Positions 12,063 through 24,059 of a stretch of 64,000 nt of DNA are shown in pieces (the first letter of the stretch is position 1; every line of letters begins with the position of its first letter). The position numbers and the translations under genes were made by a program. The notes below the pieces were generated by a model that searched no databases, had not been told where the DNA came from, and saw only the letters and a list, made by a program, of their open reading frames with translations. Source of the stretch: Hevea brasiliensis (Eukaryota; Streptophyta; Magnoliopsida; Malpighiales; Euphorbiaceae); the NCBI RefSeq assembly GCF_030052815.1, contig NC_079503.1, positions 61,670,735-61,734,734 of the forward strand, read 5' to 3'.

Positions 12063-13420
12063 CTACCCATCTTTATCAATCTCTAGATTAGCATGCAATG
12101 CCCTTAACTCACGTACCATGGACAATGGAGAAACCCTTAAACCAGCTATAGTCTTACGACTTAAAGTATCAACTACAACATTTGCCTTTCCAGGCTGATA
12201 GTCTATCAAGCAATCATACTCTTTTATCAGCTCTAACCATCTCCTCTGCCTCAAATTTAACTCCTTCTGTGTGCCCAAGTATTTCAAACTTTCATGATCT
12301 GTGTATATATAACATCTTTCTCCATACAAGTAATGTTTCTAGATCTTCAAAGGCAAAGACAATGGCTGCTAGCTCCAAGTCATGTGTAGGATAATTCCTC
12401 TCATGCGGTTTAAGCTGGCGTGAAGCATAGGCAATGACATTCCTATCTGCATCAACACACAGCCCAATCTGTTATGAGAAGCATCACTGTATATGATATA
12501 CTCATTACCCAAAGTGGGCAAGGTTAAGACTGGAGCTTTAGTTAAATGCCTCTTTAACTCATCAAAACTTTCTTGGCACCGATCAGTCCACTGAAATTTT
12601 ACATCCTTCCTAAGTAGCTTGGTTAGTGGAGATGCTAGCATGAAGAATCCTTTCACAAACCTTCGGTAATACCGGGCTAAACCAAGGAAACTACGAACTT
12701 CCGTGACATTTCTAGGTGGCTTCCAATTAAGAATGGCTTCTACTTTGCTAGGATCCACCTGAATACCCTCTGAAGATATATTATGCCCTAAAAATGTAAT
12801 CTCCTTCAGCCAAAACTCACATTTCGACAGTTTGGCATACAATTATTTCTCCCTTAAAGTCTGCAACACTATCCTCGAGTGCTTGACATGTTCCTCTGCA
12901 TTCTTTGAGGACACCAAAATATCATCAATGAACACCACTACAAAATGATCCAAATATGGCTTGAAGATAGTGTTCATCAAGCCCATAAAAGCAACCGGAG
13001 CATTAGTTAACCCGAATGGCATCACCAAGAACTCATAATGGCCATACCGAGTCCTAAAGGTAGTTTTAGGAATACTCTGCTCCTGCACCCTCAACTGATA
13101 GTAGCCCGATCTCAAGTCAATCTTGGAGAATACAGTTGCATCCTTCAACCGATCAAATAAATCATTAATTCATGGTAGGGGATATCTGTTCTTTATGGTC
13201 ACCTTATTCAATTGTCTATATTCTATGCATAGACAGAGAGTACCATCCTTCTTCTTCACAAATAATACTGGTGCTTCCCAAGGTAACACGCTAGGGCAGA
13301 TGAAAACCTTATCTAACAATTCCTGCAATTGTACCTTTAACTCTTTTGACTCAGTAGGTGCCATCCTATAAGCAGTGATGGAGATTGGCTCCACACTAGG
13401 CATAGAGTCTCAATTTCAAA
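12063..13420 (-). pseudogene. pol: reverse transcriptase and RNase H, family C (broken)
   Basis: From high to low coordinates it has the thumb-proximal start [20 protein letters not shown] and [19 protein letters not shown], where consensus Asp is Glu. The palm follows with [28 protein letters not shown] and the catalytic box VVFIDDILV (12843-13148). Next are [35 protein letters not shown] and the RNase H start [15 protein letters not shown]. The RNase H end is [12 protein letters not shown], then [14 protein letters not shown]. Breaks include a frame change near 12370, CAA to TAA near 12842 and CAG to TAG at 12063-12065. Confidence 0.87.
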
Positions 13421-14027
13421 CTGCACCTCTCTTTCTGGAGGCAATCTCGGCAACTCTTCTGGAAAGACATCCAGAAAATCCCATACTGTAGGAATATCCT
13501 TAAGATCTGGACTCCCCACCTGGGTGTCTATCACATGAGCTAGATAAGCTTCACATCCCTTTGTAATCATCTTTCTAGCAAGTGTAGCTAAAATGATGTT
13601 GGATGGCAATAACTGCCTCTCCCCGTGTATCACTATGTTTGCATACTCCGAAAGACCAAAAGTGACTGTTTTCAGTCTACAGTCAATCATGGCGTGATGC
13701 CTGGCTAACCAATCCATGCCCAAGATTATCATAATCTCGGAAGGGCATTTCAATTAAGTTTGACAGGAATGTATGTCCTTGGATTACTAAAGGACAATCT
13801 TCATACAATTTATTCACCCTAACCTCTTGTCCTAAGAGACTAGTCACTAGCACATCATAATCCAATTTCACACAAGGAATAGCAACAGAGCATGCAATAC
13901 TGGCACTAGCATAAGAATGTGTAGAACCAGGGTCAAACAACACATATACATCTCTACCAAATATGAAAAAAGTACCAGCCACAACATCTGATGTCTCAGC
14001 TTCATCCCTCTGGCGCATGGTGTACAC
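13421..14027 (-). pseudogene. pol: aspartic protease region, family C (broken)
   Basis: The segment encodes a retropepsin-like domain with the active-site stretch [28 protein letters not shown] and the second hallmark GMDWLARHHAMIDC follow, then a linker to reverse transcriptase, [16 protein letters not shown]. Live versions release gag and pol proteins from the polyprotein. A frame change near 13740 (FRDYDNLG into ILGMDW) breaks it. Confidence 0.8.
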
Positions 14028-15226
14028 CCTGGCTCATGCTCCACTCTACTCTTGTTGGCTCACTATGCCCTGACTGCCAGAAGTGTTACCTCTACCCTTG
14101 CCTCTGCCTCTACTAACTATCTGTTGTCCTTTGGAAGCAGAACCTTGAACAGATCCCTCAGTGGTGGTAAGCGGCCCAAACCTACGAGCACTAGTGCAAT
14201 CTCTAGTAAAATGCCCACTTACACCACAATTGTAACATGCTCCTATGGCCTTATAACATACTCGTCTATGAGTCCTGCCACAGGTTTCACAGGTATGGAC
14301 AAGAAAGGAACCCCTAGATGTTTGCTGACCAGATCTAGGTGGCCTTTGCCCTGAGAATCTTCCCCTACTAGATCCTCTGTTACTCGGTCCCCCAAAGCTC
14401 TTCCTCTTACCCGGATTGCTACTTGAACTCTAACCTGTAGGCTTACTGTTCCTTTCTTTTTCAATAGTTACCTTCTCAAATGCCCCTTCCAATTCTATCC
14501 TTTCCAGTTCAAGGGCCTGAGATATCAACTCTGAGAAGTTCCCATGTCTAAAACCAACCACCTATAGTTATAAGCTAGGCCTCATCCCGGCCTCAAACCG
14601 TTTGCATCTATCTCTACTGGTAGTGAGTAGGCTTCCAGTATAGTGGCTGAGGTGAGAAAAGTCTCTCTCATACTCAGCTACAGTCCTGTTCCCTTACTTC
14701 AAACTGAGAAACTCCTATAGCTTCATATATACATATGTGTCAGGAACATACTTCTGTCTAAATTCTCTGAGAAAGTCATCCCATGTCAACACCGAGGGCT
14801 TAACCAAACTGTGAGGAATGGTCTTCCACCACTCATATGTATCTTCATGCAGTAGAGAGACAGAGTATTCATACTTCAAGTCATCGGTGCAGTGCAGTTT
14901 CTTGAATACCCTCTCCATCTGTTCTAACTATTGCTTAGCTTCCAATGGGTCCATTGTATCGTTGAACTCTGTTGCCCTATACTTTATTAACTTGTCATAT
15001 TGTCTAGCTAGGGATGGTGGTTGCACTGGAGGTGCTTGCACAGGAGCTTGGACTGGTATATTGTCAGCCATTTGCTGAAATAGTGCAGCCATCTGCTGAG
15101 TGAACTGAGCAGGAAACTGCATGGGTGGGATGGGTGCAGCCGATCCACTTGCATTCTGAGAGCTGGGGCCTCCCCCTGTACCTCAGCTGCTACTGATTGC
15201 TCTACTGTGTGATCCCCCTCTTCCAT
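14028..15226 (-). pseudogene. gag: gag, family C (broken)
   Basis: The start MEEGDHTVEQSVAAEVQGEA at 15226 is shared with the B element's gag start (43288). The capsid domain follows: QYDKLIKYRATEF, DPLEAKQ, then MERVFKKLHCTDDLKYEYSV and WDDFLREFRQKYVPD. A glycine/arginine-rich linker and the zinc knuckle CYNCGVSGHFTRDC (about 14194-14235) come after. Several stops interrupt it, for example TGG to TAG just after EAKQ near 14927. An early frame change falls after ALRMQ. Confidence 0.8.
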
Positions 15227-15396
15227 GCTAAATCACAAAGAATTCTACTCCCTAGACAACCAACACATGGATATTTCCCTCCATTAGTCCATACTTATAA
15301 TGTAATGCACTATATGTATCAATTAATGATAGTTGAGCAGTTGTACTTATAAAAAATTTTCAAACATGCAATTTTAAAACTTGTATGAAAACCAAA

Positions 15397-15408
15397 GCTC
15401 TGATACCA
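15397..15408 (-). other. primer binding site (initiator Met tRNA), family C
   Basis: On the minus strand the sequence reads TGGTATCAGAGC, 8 bases inside the 5' LTR. It is complementary to the 3' end of plant initiator methionine tRNA, the usual minus-strand primer for this lineage. Confidence 0.9.
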
Positions 15409-15416
15409 CTAAAACA

Positions 15417-18400
15417 AGTCACACCTTATCCCTAGTAAGGCATGACATGTTCCCGTAGCATATCTAATGAATTACCGAACTCCACCTATCGATAACCCAT
15501 TAGTTATGCTGTAAAGGATTTTAAAACAAATCGTAGCTTTTTATTTTATCAATTCTTTTGCAGAAAACTGCATGAGAATAGTTAAAATTCCACGTAAACA
15601 ATCATTGGAAATAATGATAGACTAAATATTGTAAAAGTTACATTTTTATAAGTCTCAAAGTAAAATACAAAATAGTTACAAACTCAAAATGTGATAGCAA
15701 TGCAATGCTTTTAAATACAAACTGCTCAATGTCCGTACATCCATACATATAGGTACAAAATACATCAAAAGAAAATTACAGGAGTATATCTACGATATAT
15801 ACCCACAATCAAAACCAAAATGCTACTTCCAAGTCTCTCACTCAGTAGCCTTCTCCTTTGCCTTTCCTGTGACAACATAAATAAGCTATCACTGAGTATA
15901 TCACTCAGTGGTGCACAACTAATAACTTCAAAACTTAAAATAAAGTAAAACTTGTCAAGGCATAATAAATCACATCCTTCTTAAGCATGAAAACATCACA
16001 ATAGTTCTAAGTTCATAAGAGCCATTTATTGGAATAACATTTCAAATGAGAAATCACACTTCATAAATTACAATTCACAAAGCATTAGTGTTGCCAATAT
16101 TAACACACAGCTCAGGCCATGACACAAAATTTCACAATCAGTGCCGTGTTGTACACCACGATAAAGCAATCTCAACCTCACTAACCATTATTAACGAGGG
16201 AAGGGCTAGCTAGCTAATGAGTACTCATGTAGTCTTAACCCACTAACCGTTATTAATGGGAAACATAATCAATATCCATTATCAACCCCAAGTAGCGGTT
16301 ACTACTGGAGAGTTCCGAAAGGGACTGTCATGCTAACTGTGGTTTCAAAATAGTTTTCAAAAGTTTTCCACTCAACAATCACATTTATAAACTCATAAAC
16401 ACATTCAAATCATTATAATATCCATATAGAGGTGGCAACACCCAAATTTTTCAAATGCAAGAGAAAAGCCATATTTCAGTCAAAGTAAACTTGTTCAAAG
16501 CAACTCATTCAAATAAACACATTCCAAAAAATTTGCAAGTTAAAAAAAAAAAGAAGAAAAATTTAGTTGTGCACAAACCTTCAATGCTCTCATTTCTCTT
16601 TACTCACTATTCCTTGTCTGTCCCAACCTCTTTCTCCACTGAAAATACACAAATAGAATGCCTCAATACACATCTCAATTGCTGCCAATAACTTATTACA
16701 TGAATGTCTAATGCATCCCAAATTAGCATTGTAAATTTTAGAGAGTTTTGGTTTTGGACAGCTTGGTGCCCCAATCTTTGAATCCAATTTTTACCTAGTT
16801 TCGATCATAATTTGATGAGGTGTTCTTCATGAAAATTGTTCATCTGAGTCTTAACTTTATTTTTCTTTTTGAATCACCTAATTGAGAGCTGTGTAGCTCA
16901 AGTTATGACCAAAACACGGTTACTATTTACATTACTATTAACCCTGCAGTTTCAGTTCTGGTAGATTTAACGATCCAACTTCGTTTAGCAATTTGATCAA
17001 ATTAAGTCCATAATTTGGTCTAATGTTCTTCATACGAAATGTTATACTATGTCTTAGGTTTCCATCGATTCACGAATTGCCTAAATTGAAGTTTTCTAGA
17101 GAGAGTTATGGCCATGCAAAGTTTACTGTTCATATGGTCAATCTACAGATTTCCAAATTTTCAGCAGATTTGGCGATCCAACTTTGCTTAGCAATTTGAT
17201 TGGGTTAAGTCCATAATTTGGCCTTAAGTTCTTCATATGAAATGTTCTACTATGTTTTAAGTTTCTATCAGCTTAAGAATCACCTAAGTCAGAGTTTTCT
17301 ATAGAGAGTTATTCCCATGCAAAGTTTACTGTTCACGTGCCTAATTCTGCAGGCTCCAGAATTTTGTCTCCTAGTTCAAGCCAAGTTTTAGGCAATTTCT
17401 GGGCAGTTTCTAGGTTGGGTCTCTTCATGAAAATTCTAGCCCTATGTCTTAAGTTTCATTTCCAATTGGTTTCACACCAATTGGAGTTGTGTAGCTCAAT
17501 TTATGGGCTGTCAAACACATTGAACTCAGTATGCAAATTCTGCCTTAGGTTCAAATTTTCATTTCTTCAATTATTCACACTAACCAACCTCAATTCACAT
17601 TTAATTCATCCAAAATGACTATAATTTAGCATTGACACATCCATAGCACTCATAGCACAAAACCCAAAATTCTCAAACACCAAAGTTTGCAATTTTCCCT
17701 AATCCTACCATTTCATTATTTCCCTTCATCAACCCAATGTTAATTCAAATTAAAGGAACCTCAAATGACCATAATTTAACACTACACACACCAATTTCAC
17801 TCTCTAGCACCAAAGCTCTAATTTTCCCATGAACCCTAATCTCCCATAATTAAATTTATACACATTTCATGCAATTTCTTTGCCCCAATCATGTATACTG
17901 CTTCAACTAAGCTTAATCTCATTATCAATTTCATTCAAAGACATCAAACCCTAACTTTTCTCCAATTTGGCCAAAACCCTAGTTTAGATTCCATACATGT
18001 TTTCTTTCATTTTCTTAAGAAATTTTGTCATAATCTAACTTAATTTAAGGTTTGTATAACTAAATGAGCATTAAAAAACTTACCTCTTGATGACTTCCTT
18101 CTAACTCCCCAAATCTTCAATTTTCTTCTAATCACTTGTTTCCCCTTGCTTTTAATCTCTAAATCAAAGATTAATTTGATGTTCTCTACCAATTAGATGG
18201 AAAACCCATGGAGGACAAGTGGGGAGATCATGGGTTGAGAGAGATTGTAAATGGAAGAGTGAAGAAAGAAGAAATAAAAGAGAGGGAGAGGGAGAGAATA
18301 TGGGGCGACAATCTATGAGGGAGAGAAAGGAAGAAGTCTTCCTTTTATACTTATTCATTTCCTTTAATTAAATACTTGAATTTAATTGTCAAAGGCCCAT

Positions 18401-18753
18401 AAGTCATTAATTTTAATTTTATCATAATGGAAATGAAATTTTAAGTTTTTATTCCTTAAATTTTTCTTCAAATTTTACCCCATAATTCAATTCATTAATT
18501 TCATTTAATTTAAGTAGCATTTTGGTCAAAAGTCAACTCTTATGGTGAATTGACTAAAATACCCCTCATCGGGTCATAATCCTCCTATTTAATAATACCC
18601 GATGAATCCTTAAATTTTTGGGTCACTTAAATTTTTATTGTGTCTATCTCAATTTATTTTCCATTTATTTTTGGTCCTCAAGGTATCTTTAAATAGTACT
18701 AGTCACATGCCAAAAATGGTACTATTCACAACTCGGAGGCTCAGGGTGTTACA
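15417..18753 (-). repeat. family C 5' LTR
   Basis: Pairs with 7219-10551. The terminal base next to the primer site is mutated (AGTCACACC instead of TGTCACACC), so the inner CA end of this LTR is now CT on the element strand. It contains the stem-loop CACTGAG...CTCAGTG (15890-15910), perfectly paired here and with one non-Watson-Crick pair in the other LTR. It ends GGGTGTTACA before TTTCT. Confidence 0.9.
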
Positions 18754-18758
18754 TTTCT

Positions 18759-19177
18759 AGTGTCCTATACACACATACAACCTCTCTAAAAGCAAAAACC
18801 CCAAATTATAATTGGTTGGCAAGGCTTGAAAAGAAAAATTGGGGGCTGCCATTGGTGATCTTGGTGTGGACAAGCTAGAGGGACAACACTTAGGGTCCTA
18901 GGAGCTTCCTAAAGGTGTCAATTGCATCCATAGTGCATCAAAGAGGTTAGTGCCCAAATTCCTCTTTCAAATTAGGGTTTAATTGAATTAATTTGTTAAT
19001 TCACAATCTTAAATGGCAAATGAAGATCCTAATTCATATTAAAAGTATTTTAATATGAAATTGAGCATTAAAATTAATTAGGCACATAAGTGATGTGACA
19101 TGAAGTATGAAACCCTAGAAGAAAAATTTTGAAATTCAATGCTCCAATGCACTAATTTCCATGCTTTTGCTCCTTCA
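18759..19177 (+). repeat. Ty1-copia-like solo LTR, right piece
   Basis: Continues the LTR cut at 7218. It ends ATGCTTTTGCTCCTTCA and is followed by CTCCT (19178-19182), the same 5 bases that precede the LTR start. Removing the LTR and one CTCCT rejoins the two halves of the old gypsy LTR so that they align with other LTRs (GCTTAGCG...CGCGCAAG). Confidence 0.65.
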
Positions 19178-19182
19178 CTCCT

Positions 19183-19692
19183 CGCGCAAGTCTAGGTGAT
19201 AGGACCTAGTAGACTTGAGATGGAGATTTTGGGACTAATCTATAGTAGTGGTTATTCTCATCTCAGCACACCTTCTGGTAGAGATCACTAGCCCACAGTA
19301 GTGCATGACCATGTGTATTGTAATTAAACACAAAGATGTAATTAAATTTTGGGATGTATGATAAATGTGTACATTTTGTAAATGAATGAAATGAAGGAAA
19401 TTTATGTATAGAAATGGATGTAAATAGATAAAGAAATATGAGTTGTGATTTTGAAATTGTTATGAATTTGAGATTTTTCAATATTGATAATTGTAACAGG
19501 TCAATTCTTTAACAGGTAAAATGTTAAAAATACGAGGAAAATCTTACAGTTTTCCATTTAAAATTTTCTTAATTAAATTATGATAAAATTAAATTGATCA
19601 TCAATTGAATAGGATAAGATTAGGTGCTTTGGCATAGGATGTGGCATTCCTTTGCTCGGCTACACTGTAGATCGGGTAAGGGGCTATTGTAG
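19183..19692 (+). repeat. old Ty3/gypsy LTR fragment, right piece
   Basis: Begins CGCGCAAGTCTAGG, matching the CGCGCAGGTACTGG block that follows the stem-loop in A LTRs. Near its end lies TGCTCGGCTACACTGTAGAT and GGGTAAGGGG, the A-type LTR terminus. The last bases (CTATTGTA) are diverged from TGTCACA, so the exact end is uncertain. Confidence 0.6.
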
Positions 19693-20394
19693 TGTGCGTG
19701 CTCCAAATTATCTTTTTTGCGAATATTGGTTGAATTATTTGAACTATGTGAACGTGTTACATTTTCATACATAGGAATGTATTAGATTTAGATAGTTATA
19801 GAAATTATATTTAAAATCAATATCTTACTCTCTGAGCTGAACGCTCACCCCTGTTTAACTATTTTTTCTCAGGTGATAGGTGACTTTATTTGTGATTAAC
19901 CTGCTTTCTTTTCCTGTAGGTTTAAATAGGAAATATTTTGATATGTTTTTATTGTCTTTTATTTAAATCTAGAACTCCGCATGGATCAATAGTGGTATTT
20001 TTATTTAGGTTGTAATAACTTAAATTCTGGAGTTATACAATTAACTATATAAGATTGCATGGATGTATGGGATGTTTACTGTTGTTAATGGAGGAAGCTG
20101 AGCTCCTGAATGTTTATTTATGTAATTTGAGGATTGTGAGGGTAAGCTGAGCTCCCCATGTTATTAGTATTATTTGTTCACAAATAGGGAAAGTTAATAC
20201 TCCCCGTTAGATAGTTCAATTTATAGTTGGACTCTTTACATTTATTTTCTTGAAATTAGGCTACCTTAATGGGCTTTATGAATGGATTAGAAATAATTAG
20301 GCTTACTACGGGTTTTAGAGACTTTATACTGACCCAAGTCCTAGTATCGGTCCCGCTTAGAAATTGGATTGTGACATTTATAATACTATGACAT
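19693..20394 (+). repeat. 3' part of an unrelated gypsy-type LTR (probable)
   Basis: Noncoding. It has marks seen in other plant gypsy LTRs: GAACGCTCACCCCTG followed by a CTCAGGTGA acceptor-like block, two GCTGAGCTCC repeats, and a terminus reading GACCCAAGTCCTAGTATCGG then ATTGTGACA. No start or partner LTR is visible. The call rests on resemblance only. Confidence 0.4.
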
Positions 20395-20425
20395 TTATAA
20401 TACTATGACATTTATAACACTAGTA
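20378..20425. repeat. 17-bp tandem repeat, three copies
   Basis: GACATTTATAATACTAT occurs twice exactly and then once with TAACACTAG at its end. It sits at the end of the LTR-like debris. Confidence 0.8.
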
Positions 20426-20494
20426 ATTCTTAAACAGTAAATTAGGAGCAAAGCTCTATTGGTTCTTAGGGGGCCATAGCCCCTCAACCCCACT
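20426..20494. mobile_element. DNA-transposon-like remnant, left piece
   Basis: Contains GGGGGCCATAGCCCCTC and CCCCACT. It continues at 46990 as GGCTCCTGC once the B element and one CCACT are removed. The joined stretch resembles the ends of common plant non-autonomous DNA transposons (ends like CTGGCTCCGCCACTG). No inverted-repeat partner was found, so this is tentative. Confidence 0.3.
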
Positions 20495-23400
20495 TGTCAC
20501 ACCTTACTCCTCTGTAAGGCAGAACATGATCCCGTAGAATACCTAATGAACTACCGAACTTCACCTACCGATAACTCATTAAGTACCCTACAAGGGATTT
20601 TAAAACAATTTTCTTATTTTTGATAAGTGGTGAGCATTTTCTAATAGGTATTAAAACATTTAATTTAAGTTTGAAAGCTAGTTGAAATTTTTGGCCCATT
20701 TTATTTTTCTGCAAATTTTATAAAAATTTTGACAGAGTTCCGTCTGTATTTTGAGAAAACAGTTCTTTAAATACCTGTAAAAAACACTTACAATAATTTT
20801 TCTCAACCACTACTTCAATTTCATAATCAATCTCAATCAATTTCTCAAGTCTCAAAATTCAACAGTCAACATTTCTCAATTTCCAAAATTCAAGAATCAT
20901 TAAAATAATATCTATCAATTCATTCAAATTAAAATAAAACATTTCCATTCATTAAAGACAAACAATCTATATATACATCATACTAAAATCTACATTGGGA
21001 AAATCCAAACTAAATTTTATTACAACTTTATACAAACTTTGTACGAGCTGCTCAAGACCGAATTTACATGTCCATACATTTATGTGCATTACATACATCA
21101 AAAGAAATATCTACAGTCAGGGTATAAATTATACCCGATAACTTCAAGCTGATAGATCCTCAATCCTCAGCAGCTCAGTCTGCTGCTCCTCTACTCTCTA
21201 AATCTGCGACAGCAATAAAAGCTATCGCTGAGTACTAGGACTCAATGGTGCACAACATACTAAAATAATCTTTATGCATAATTTAAATCACATTTATTCA
21301 AAAATTGGACTAATCATGAGCATTAAATACAAAACATGAATTATGAGATTTTAATCCAAACAAGTTCAATTCGAAGTATCGAAACACATTTCACAAAACC
21401 CACAGTTATATCATGCCATTCTAAACAAATATAATCTCAATAGCCAGAGGCTAAGGAGAAGTCACATCACAAGGCTAGCTAGCGCAAATATATGGATATC
21501 CATTCAAGTTCCTCTTCTACTGGCACACCTCAACACTTCATCCAGAGAAGGAATCAAAATTCGAAACTGATTACCCCCACTAGTCATGCTAGTGAGGTGT
21601 TCAAATATCTGGTCATGATACTGTGGTTTCAAAACTTATCTTAACAATTTGCTAAACATTACCATTTTAAACATACACAATAACTTTCAACAATTTAGAT
21701 CAAAGCATCATAAATATTGTCACAATTCACTTTTTCAAATCATTCAAAACAATATGCAGCAAATAATTTATAGAAATTATACGTTGTGCACAAACCTCAA
21801 ACGAGTCGCCTCTTGGCCTTGACTCGATTCCTCGGGTTCTTTCCCAATGTTCTTTTCAACTGAAACACACAATTTCACAGTGTTTCAGTACCATAACTTA
21901 GCATAAATCCAAAAATAAATTTAACTTCACTTTTACCTAGCTCTAATGTGCTAAACTCGACGTTCTTAAAATTTTGTGTTTCAGGGTTACTATTCACTAT
22001 ACTATTCAAGTCAAATTGTTGACTTTCTAAGGCTTAATAGGTATGGGAATTCCAACTTCACCCACCTACCACATTTTGGTTACTAAATTTGTTAGTTTTG
22101 GTTGTTTATTCAAATTCTAAGTCTTTTAGGCAAATTTGATAAATTTTCAGTTTTGGTGTCTAAGGTTGCACTGCTCCATTGGTCACTTTACTGTTGGAAT
22201 TTGGCAAAACTTTCTCCACAGAAAATGTTCCCTATTGTCTTAAGTTTATTCTCCTTTTTGAATCACTCTGATTGGAGTTTTGTAGCTCAAGTTATAGCCA
22301 TTTGAACCATGGCTACCGGATTAGACTCAACCCATATTTTCTGGGCAATTTTTGGTGCTAGCAGTTTTAGGTCACCAACTTGGGGTGGCCAAATGACTTG
22401 GTTAATGGCATAATTTGGATTTGTATTCTTCATGAAAGTTTTAGGTCTATATCTAATCTAACCACTGGTAAACTTTTAGGTCATTTAGACCTTCTTAGCT
22501 CGAGTTATGGCCAAATGAACAATCACTGTTCATTTGGTCAATTTGTACAGGGCAGACTATGATTTTCCAAGTTTGGTCAATTTGTTCACTAGGTTTTGGT
22601 TACTTTTTAGGCATGCTTCCTGAATGAAAATTGTGTCATTTAGTGTCTATTTTCATTCTCAATTGGTCTTATACCAATTGGACTTGTAAATTTTCATTTT
22701 TGGTCCCTCAAAGGTAACTTGCAGCATGACCATACTCAATCCGAATTTAGTCTTGATTCAAACACTCCTAACACACCTCATTAGGTCACAATTGACCATT
22801 TCTCTCCTTAAACTAGGTCAAATACATCATTTACAAGTTTCTCACATTTTTGTCTCTAAACCCTAATGTCCAAAACCCTAATTCACACTAATTGTTGCAT
22901 TTAACCAATTCAATGCTTTTAACTATAATCACTCAACTAATTAAGGTTCATATACTTATTCAAATCCATCAAACCATGCAAATATGCCCCATACACATGC
23001 TGGCCAAAATCTTTATGATCCCTTATCTTAACATTTTGTTTCAACTTTCATCAAATTCCAACTTAATACAAGTATTTAATCATTAATATAAAAAAAATTT
23101 AAGGGATAAACACTAACCTTGCTTGGAGGGTTTCTAGGCTTTACTTTCTTCAAGTCTTTCTTCTTCTTTTTGCTCTCTAATGCTTCCTAAACATGTAAAG
23201 AGAATTTTTAATGTTGGGACTTTGTGAATTTATGCAAGTAAGTAGGGAAATTCAAGCTTTCTAATCCTTAAAAATGGTGGAACAAAGTGAGTGAGAATGA
23301 AGAGAGAGATGGAGCGGCAAGAATATGAGGAAGATGACTTTGTTTCTTTTTTTTATTTATGTCTTTTGTCTTTTGTCTTATGGAAGACCAAAAAAATCAA

Positions 23401-24007
23401 TTTAATCAAATTATTAATTATGGGATTTATGGCATCATGCATGATGTCATGCATGATGCCATCTTCCTTCACTTTTTCATTTTCTCTTTTTTTTTCTATT
23501 AGTTCTTTAATTTAATTCCTGACTCTGAAATTTTTTTTTTTTGCCGATTTTATTTGATAGTTAGCTCATGAGTCAACTCTCGGGGTCAATTGACCAAATT
23601 GCCCCTCGCCGGTTCAACCCGGTTTGCAATTAATTCAATATTTCTTCTAGCTCCCTAACCTAATTATTTGACTGGCTTAACAGTTCTTTTTCTTGATTAT
23701 CTCTTTTTCACTGTGTTTGTAAGGGTCCTAAGGACCGCAGCATCACATTTTACGGTTCAAAATTTGAGTTTAAATTGACTTCACAACCCTTCCCGATAAG
23801 GTCACCCATCGCTGTGACTCTCGGCTCGTTTAACTTCTTATGTTCTATTTTTCTTATTTATACTTAGCTAATTGGCAATTATTAATTATTTGTATTTATG
23901 GCTTCTCTAGTTGTCTTAAGTGTGGTTCTAATCTCTTTAATTGTCCGGACTGACACCAGTCACCGGAGCAGTAAAATATACCAGGCTATACAAATAGGGG
24001 TGTTACA
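20495..24007 (-). repeat. family B 3' LTR
   Basis: Plus strand begins TGTCACACCTTACTCC and ends GGGGTGTTACA. It carries a perfect palindrome with 16-bp arms at 23429-23462 (ATGGCATCATGCATGA and its complement, TG between). It also has a weaker copy of the TGGCCAAATGAACA palindrome near 22509-22540, and the two stem-loops at 21206-21228 (GCGACAGC/GCTATCGC) and 21229-21244 (TGAGT/ACTCA) beside GTGCACAAC. Confidence 0.9.
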
Positions 24008-24020
24008 ATTCTCCCCTCTT
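24008..24020 (-). other. polypurine tract, family B
   Basis: On the minus strand, AAGAGGGGAGAAT directly precedes the LTR. Confidence 0.85.
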
Positions 24021-24059
24021 AAAATAAATTTCGTCTCGAAATTTTACTTGGTATCAATC

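Larger units (their letters stand above)
7219..18753 (-). mobile_element. complete Ty3/gypsy chromovirus element, family C (degenerate)
   Basis: An 11.5-kb element in minus orientation. The 5' LTR is 15417-18753, the internal region 10552-15416 and the 3' LTR 7219-10551. The flanking target duplication is TTTCT at 7214-7218 and 18754-18758, perfectly matched. It has a methionine-tRNA primer site, gag with zinc knuckle, protease, reverse transcriptase, RNase H, integrase and a C-terminal chromodomain, in the order typical of chromoviruses. The coding region is broken by many stops and frameshifts, so it is not autonomous. The first 180 bases of the two LTRs differ at well over ten positions by eye, more than for the A or B pairs, so this is the oldest complete insertion in the window. 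Confidence 0.93.

Noticed and set aside
5548..19177. Full-length Ty1-copia element
   Set aside because: No primer site, gag or pol of copia type is present; only one LTR flanked by matching CTCCT, hence solo.
23291..23515. Frame of 74 residues, with a similar one at 46291-46500
   Set aside because: Lies inside both B LTRs, low complexity, and interrupted differently in the two copies.
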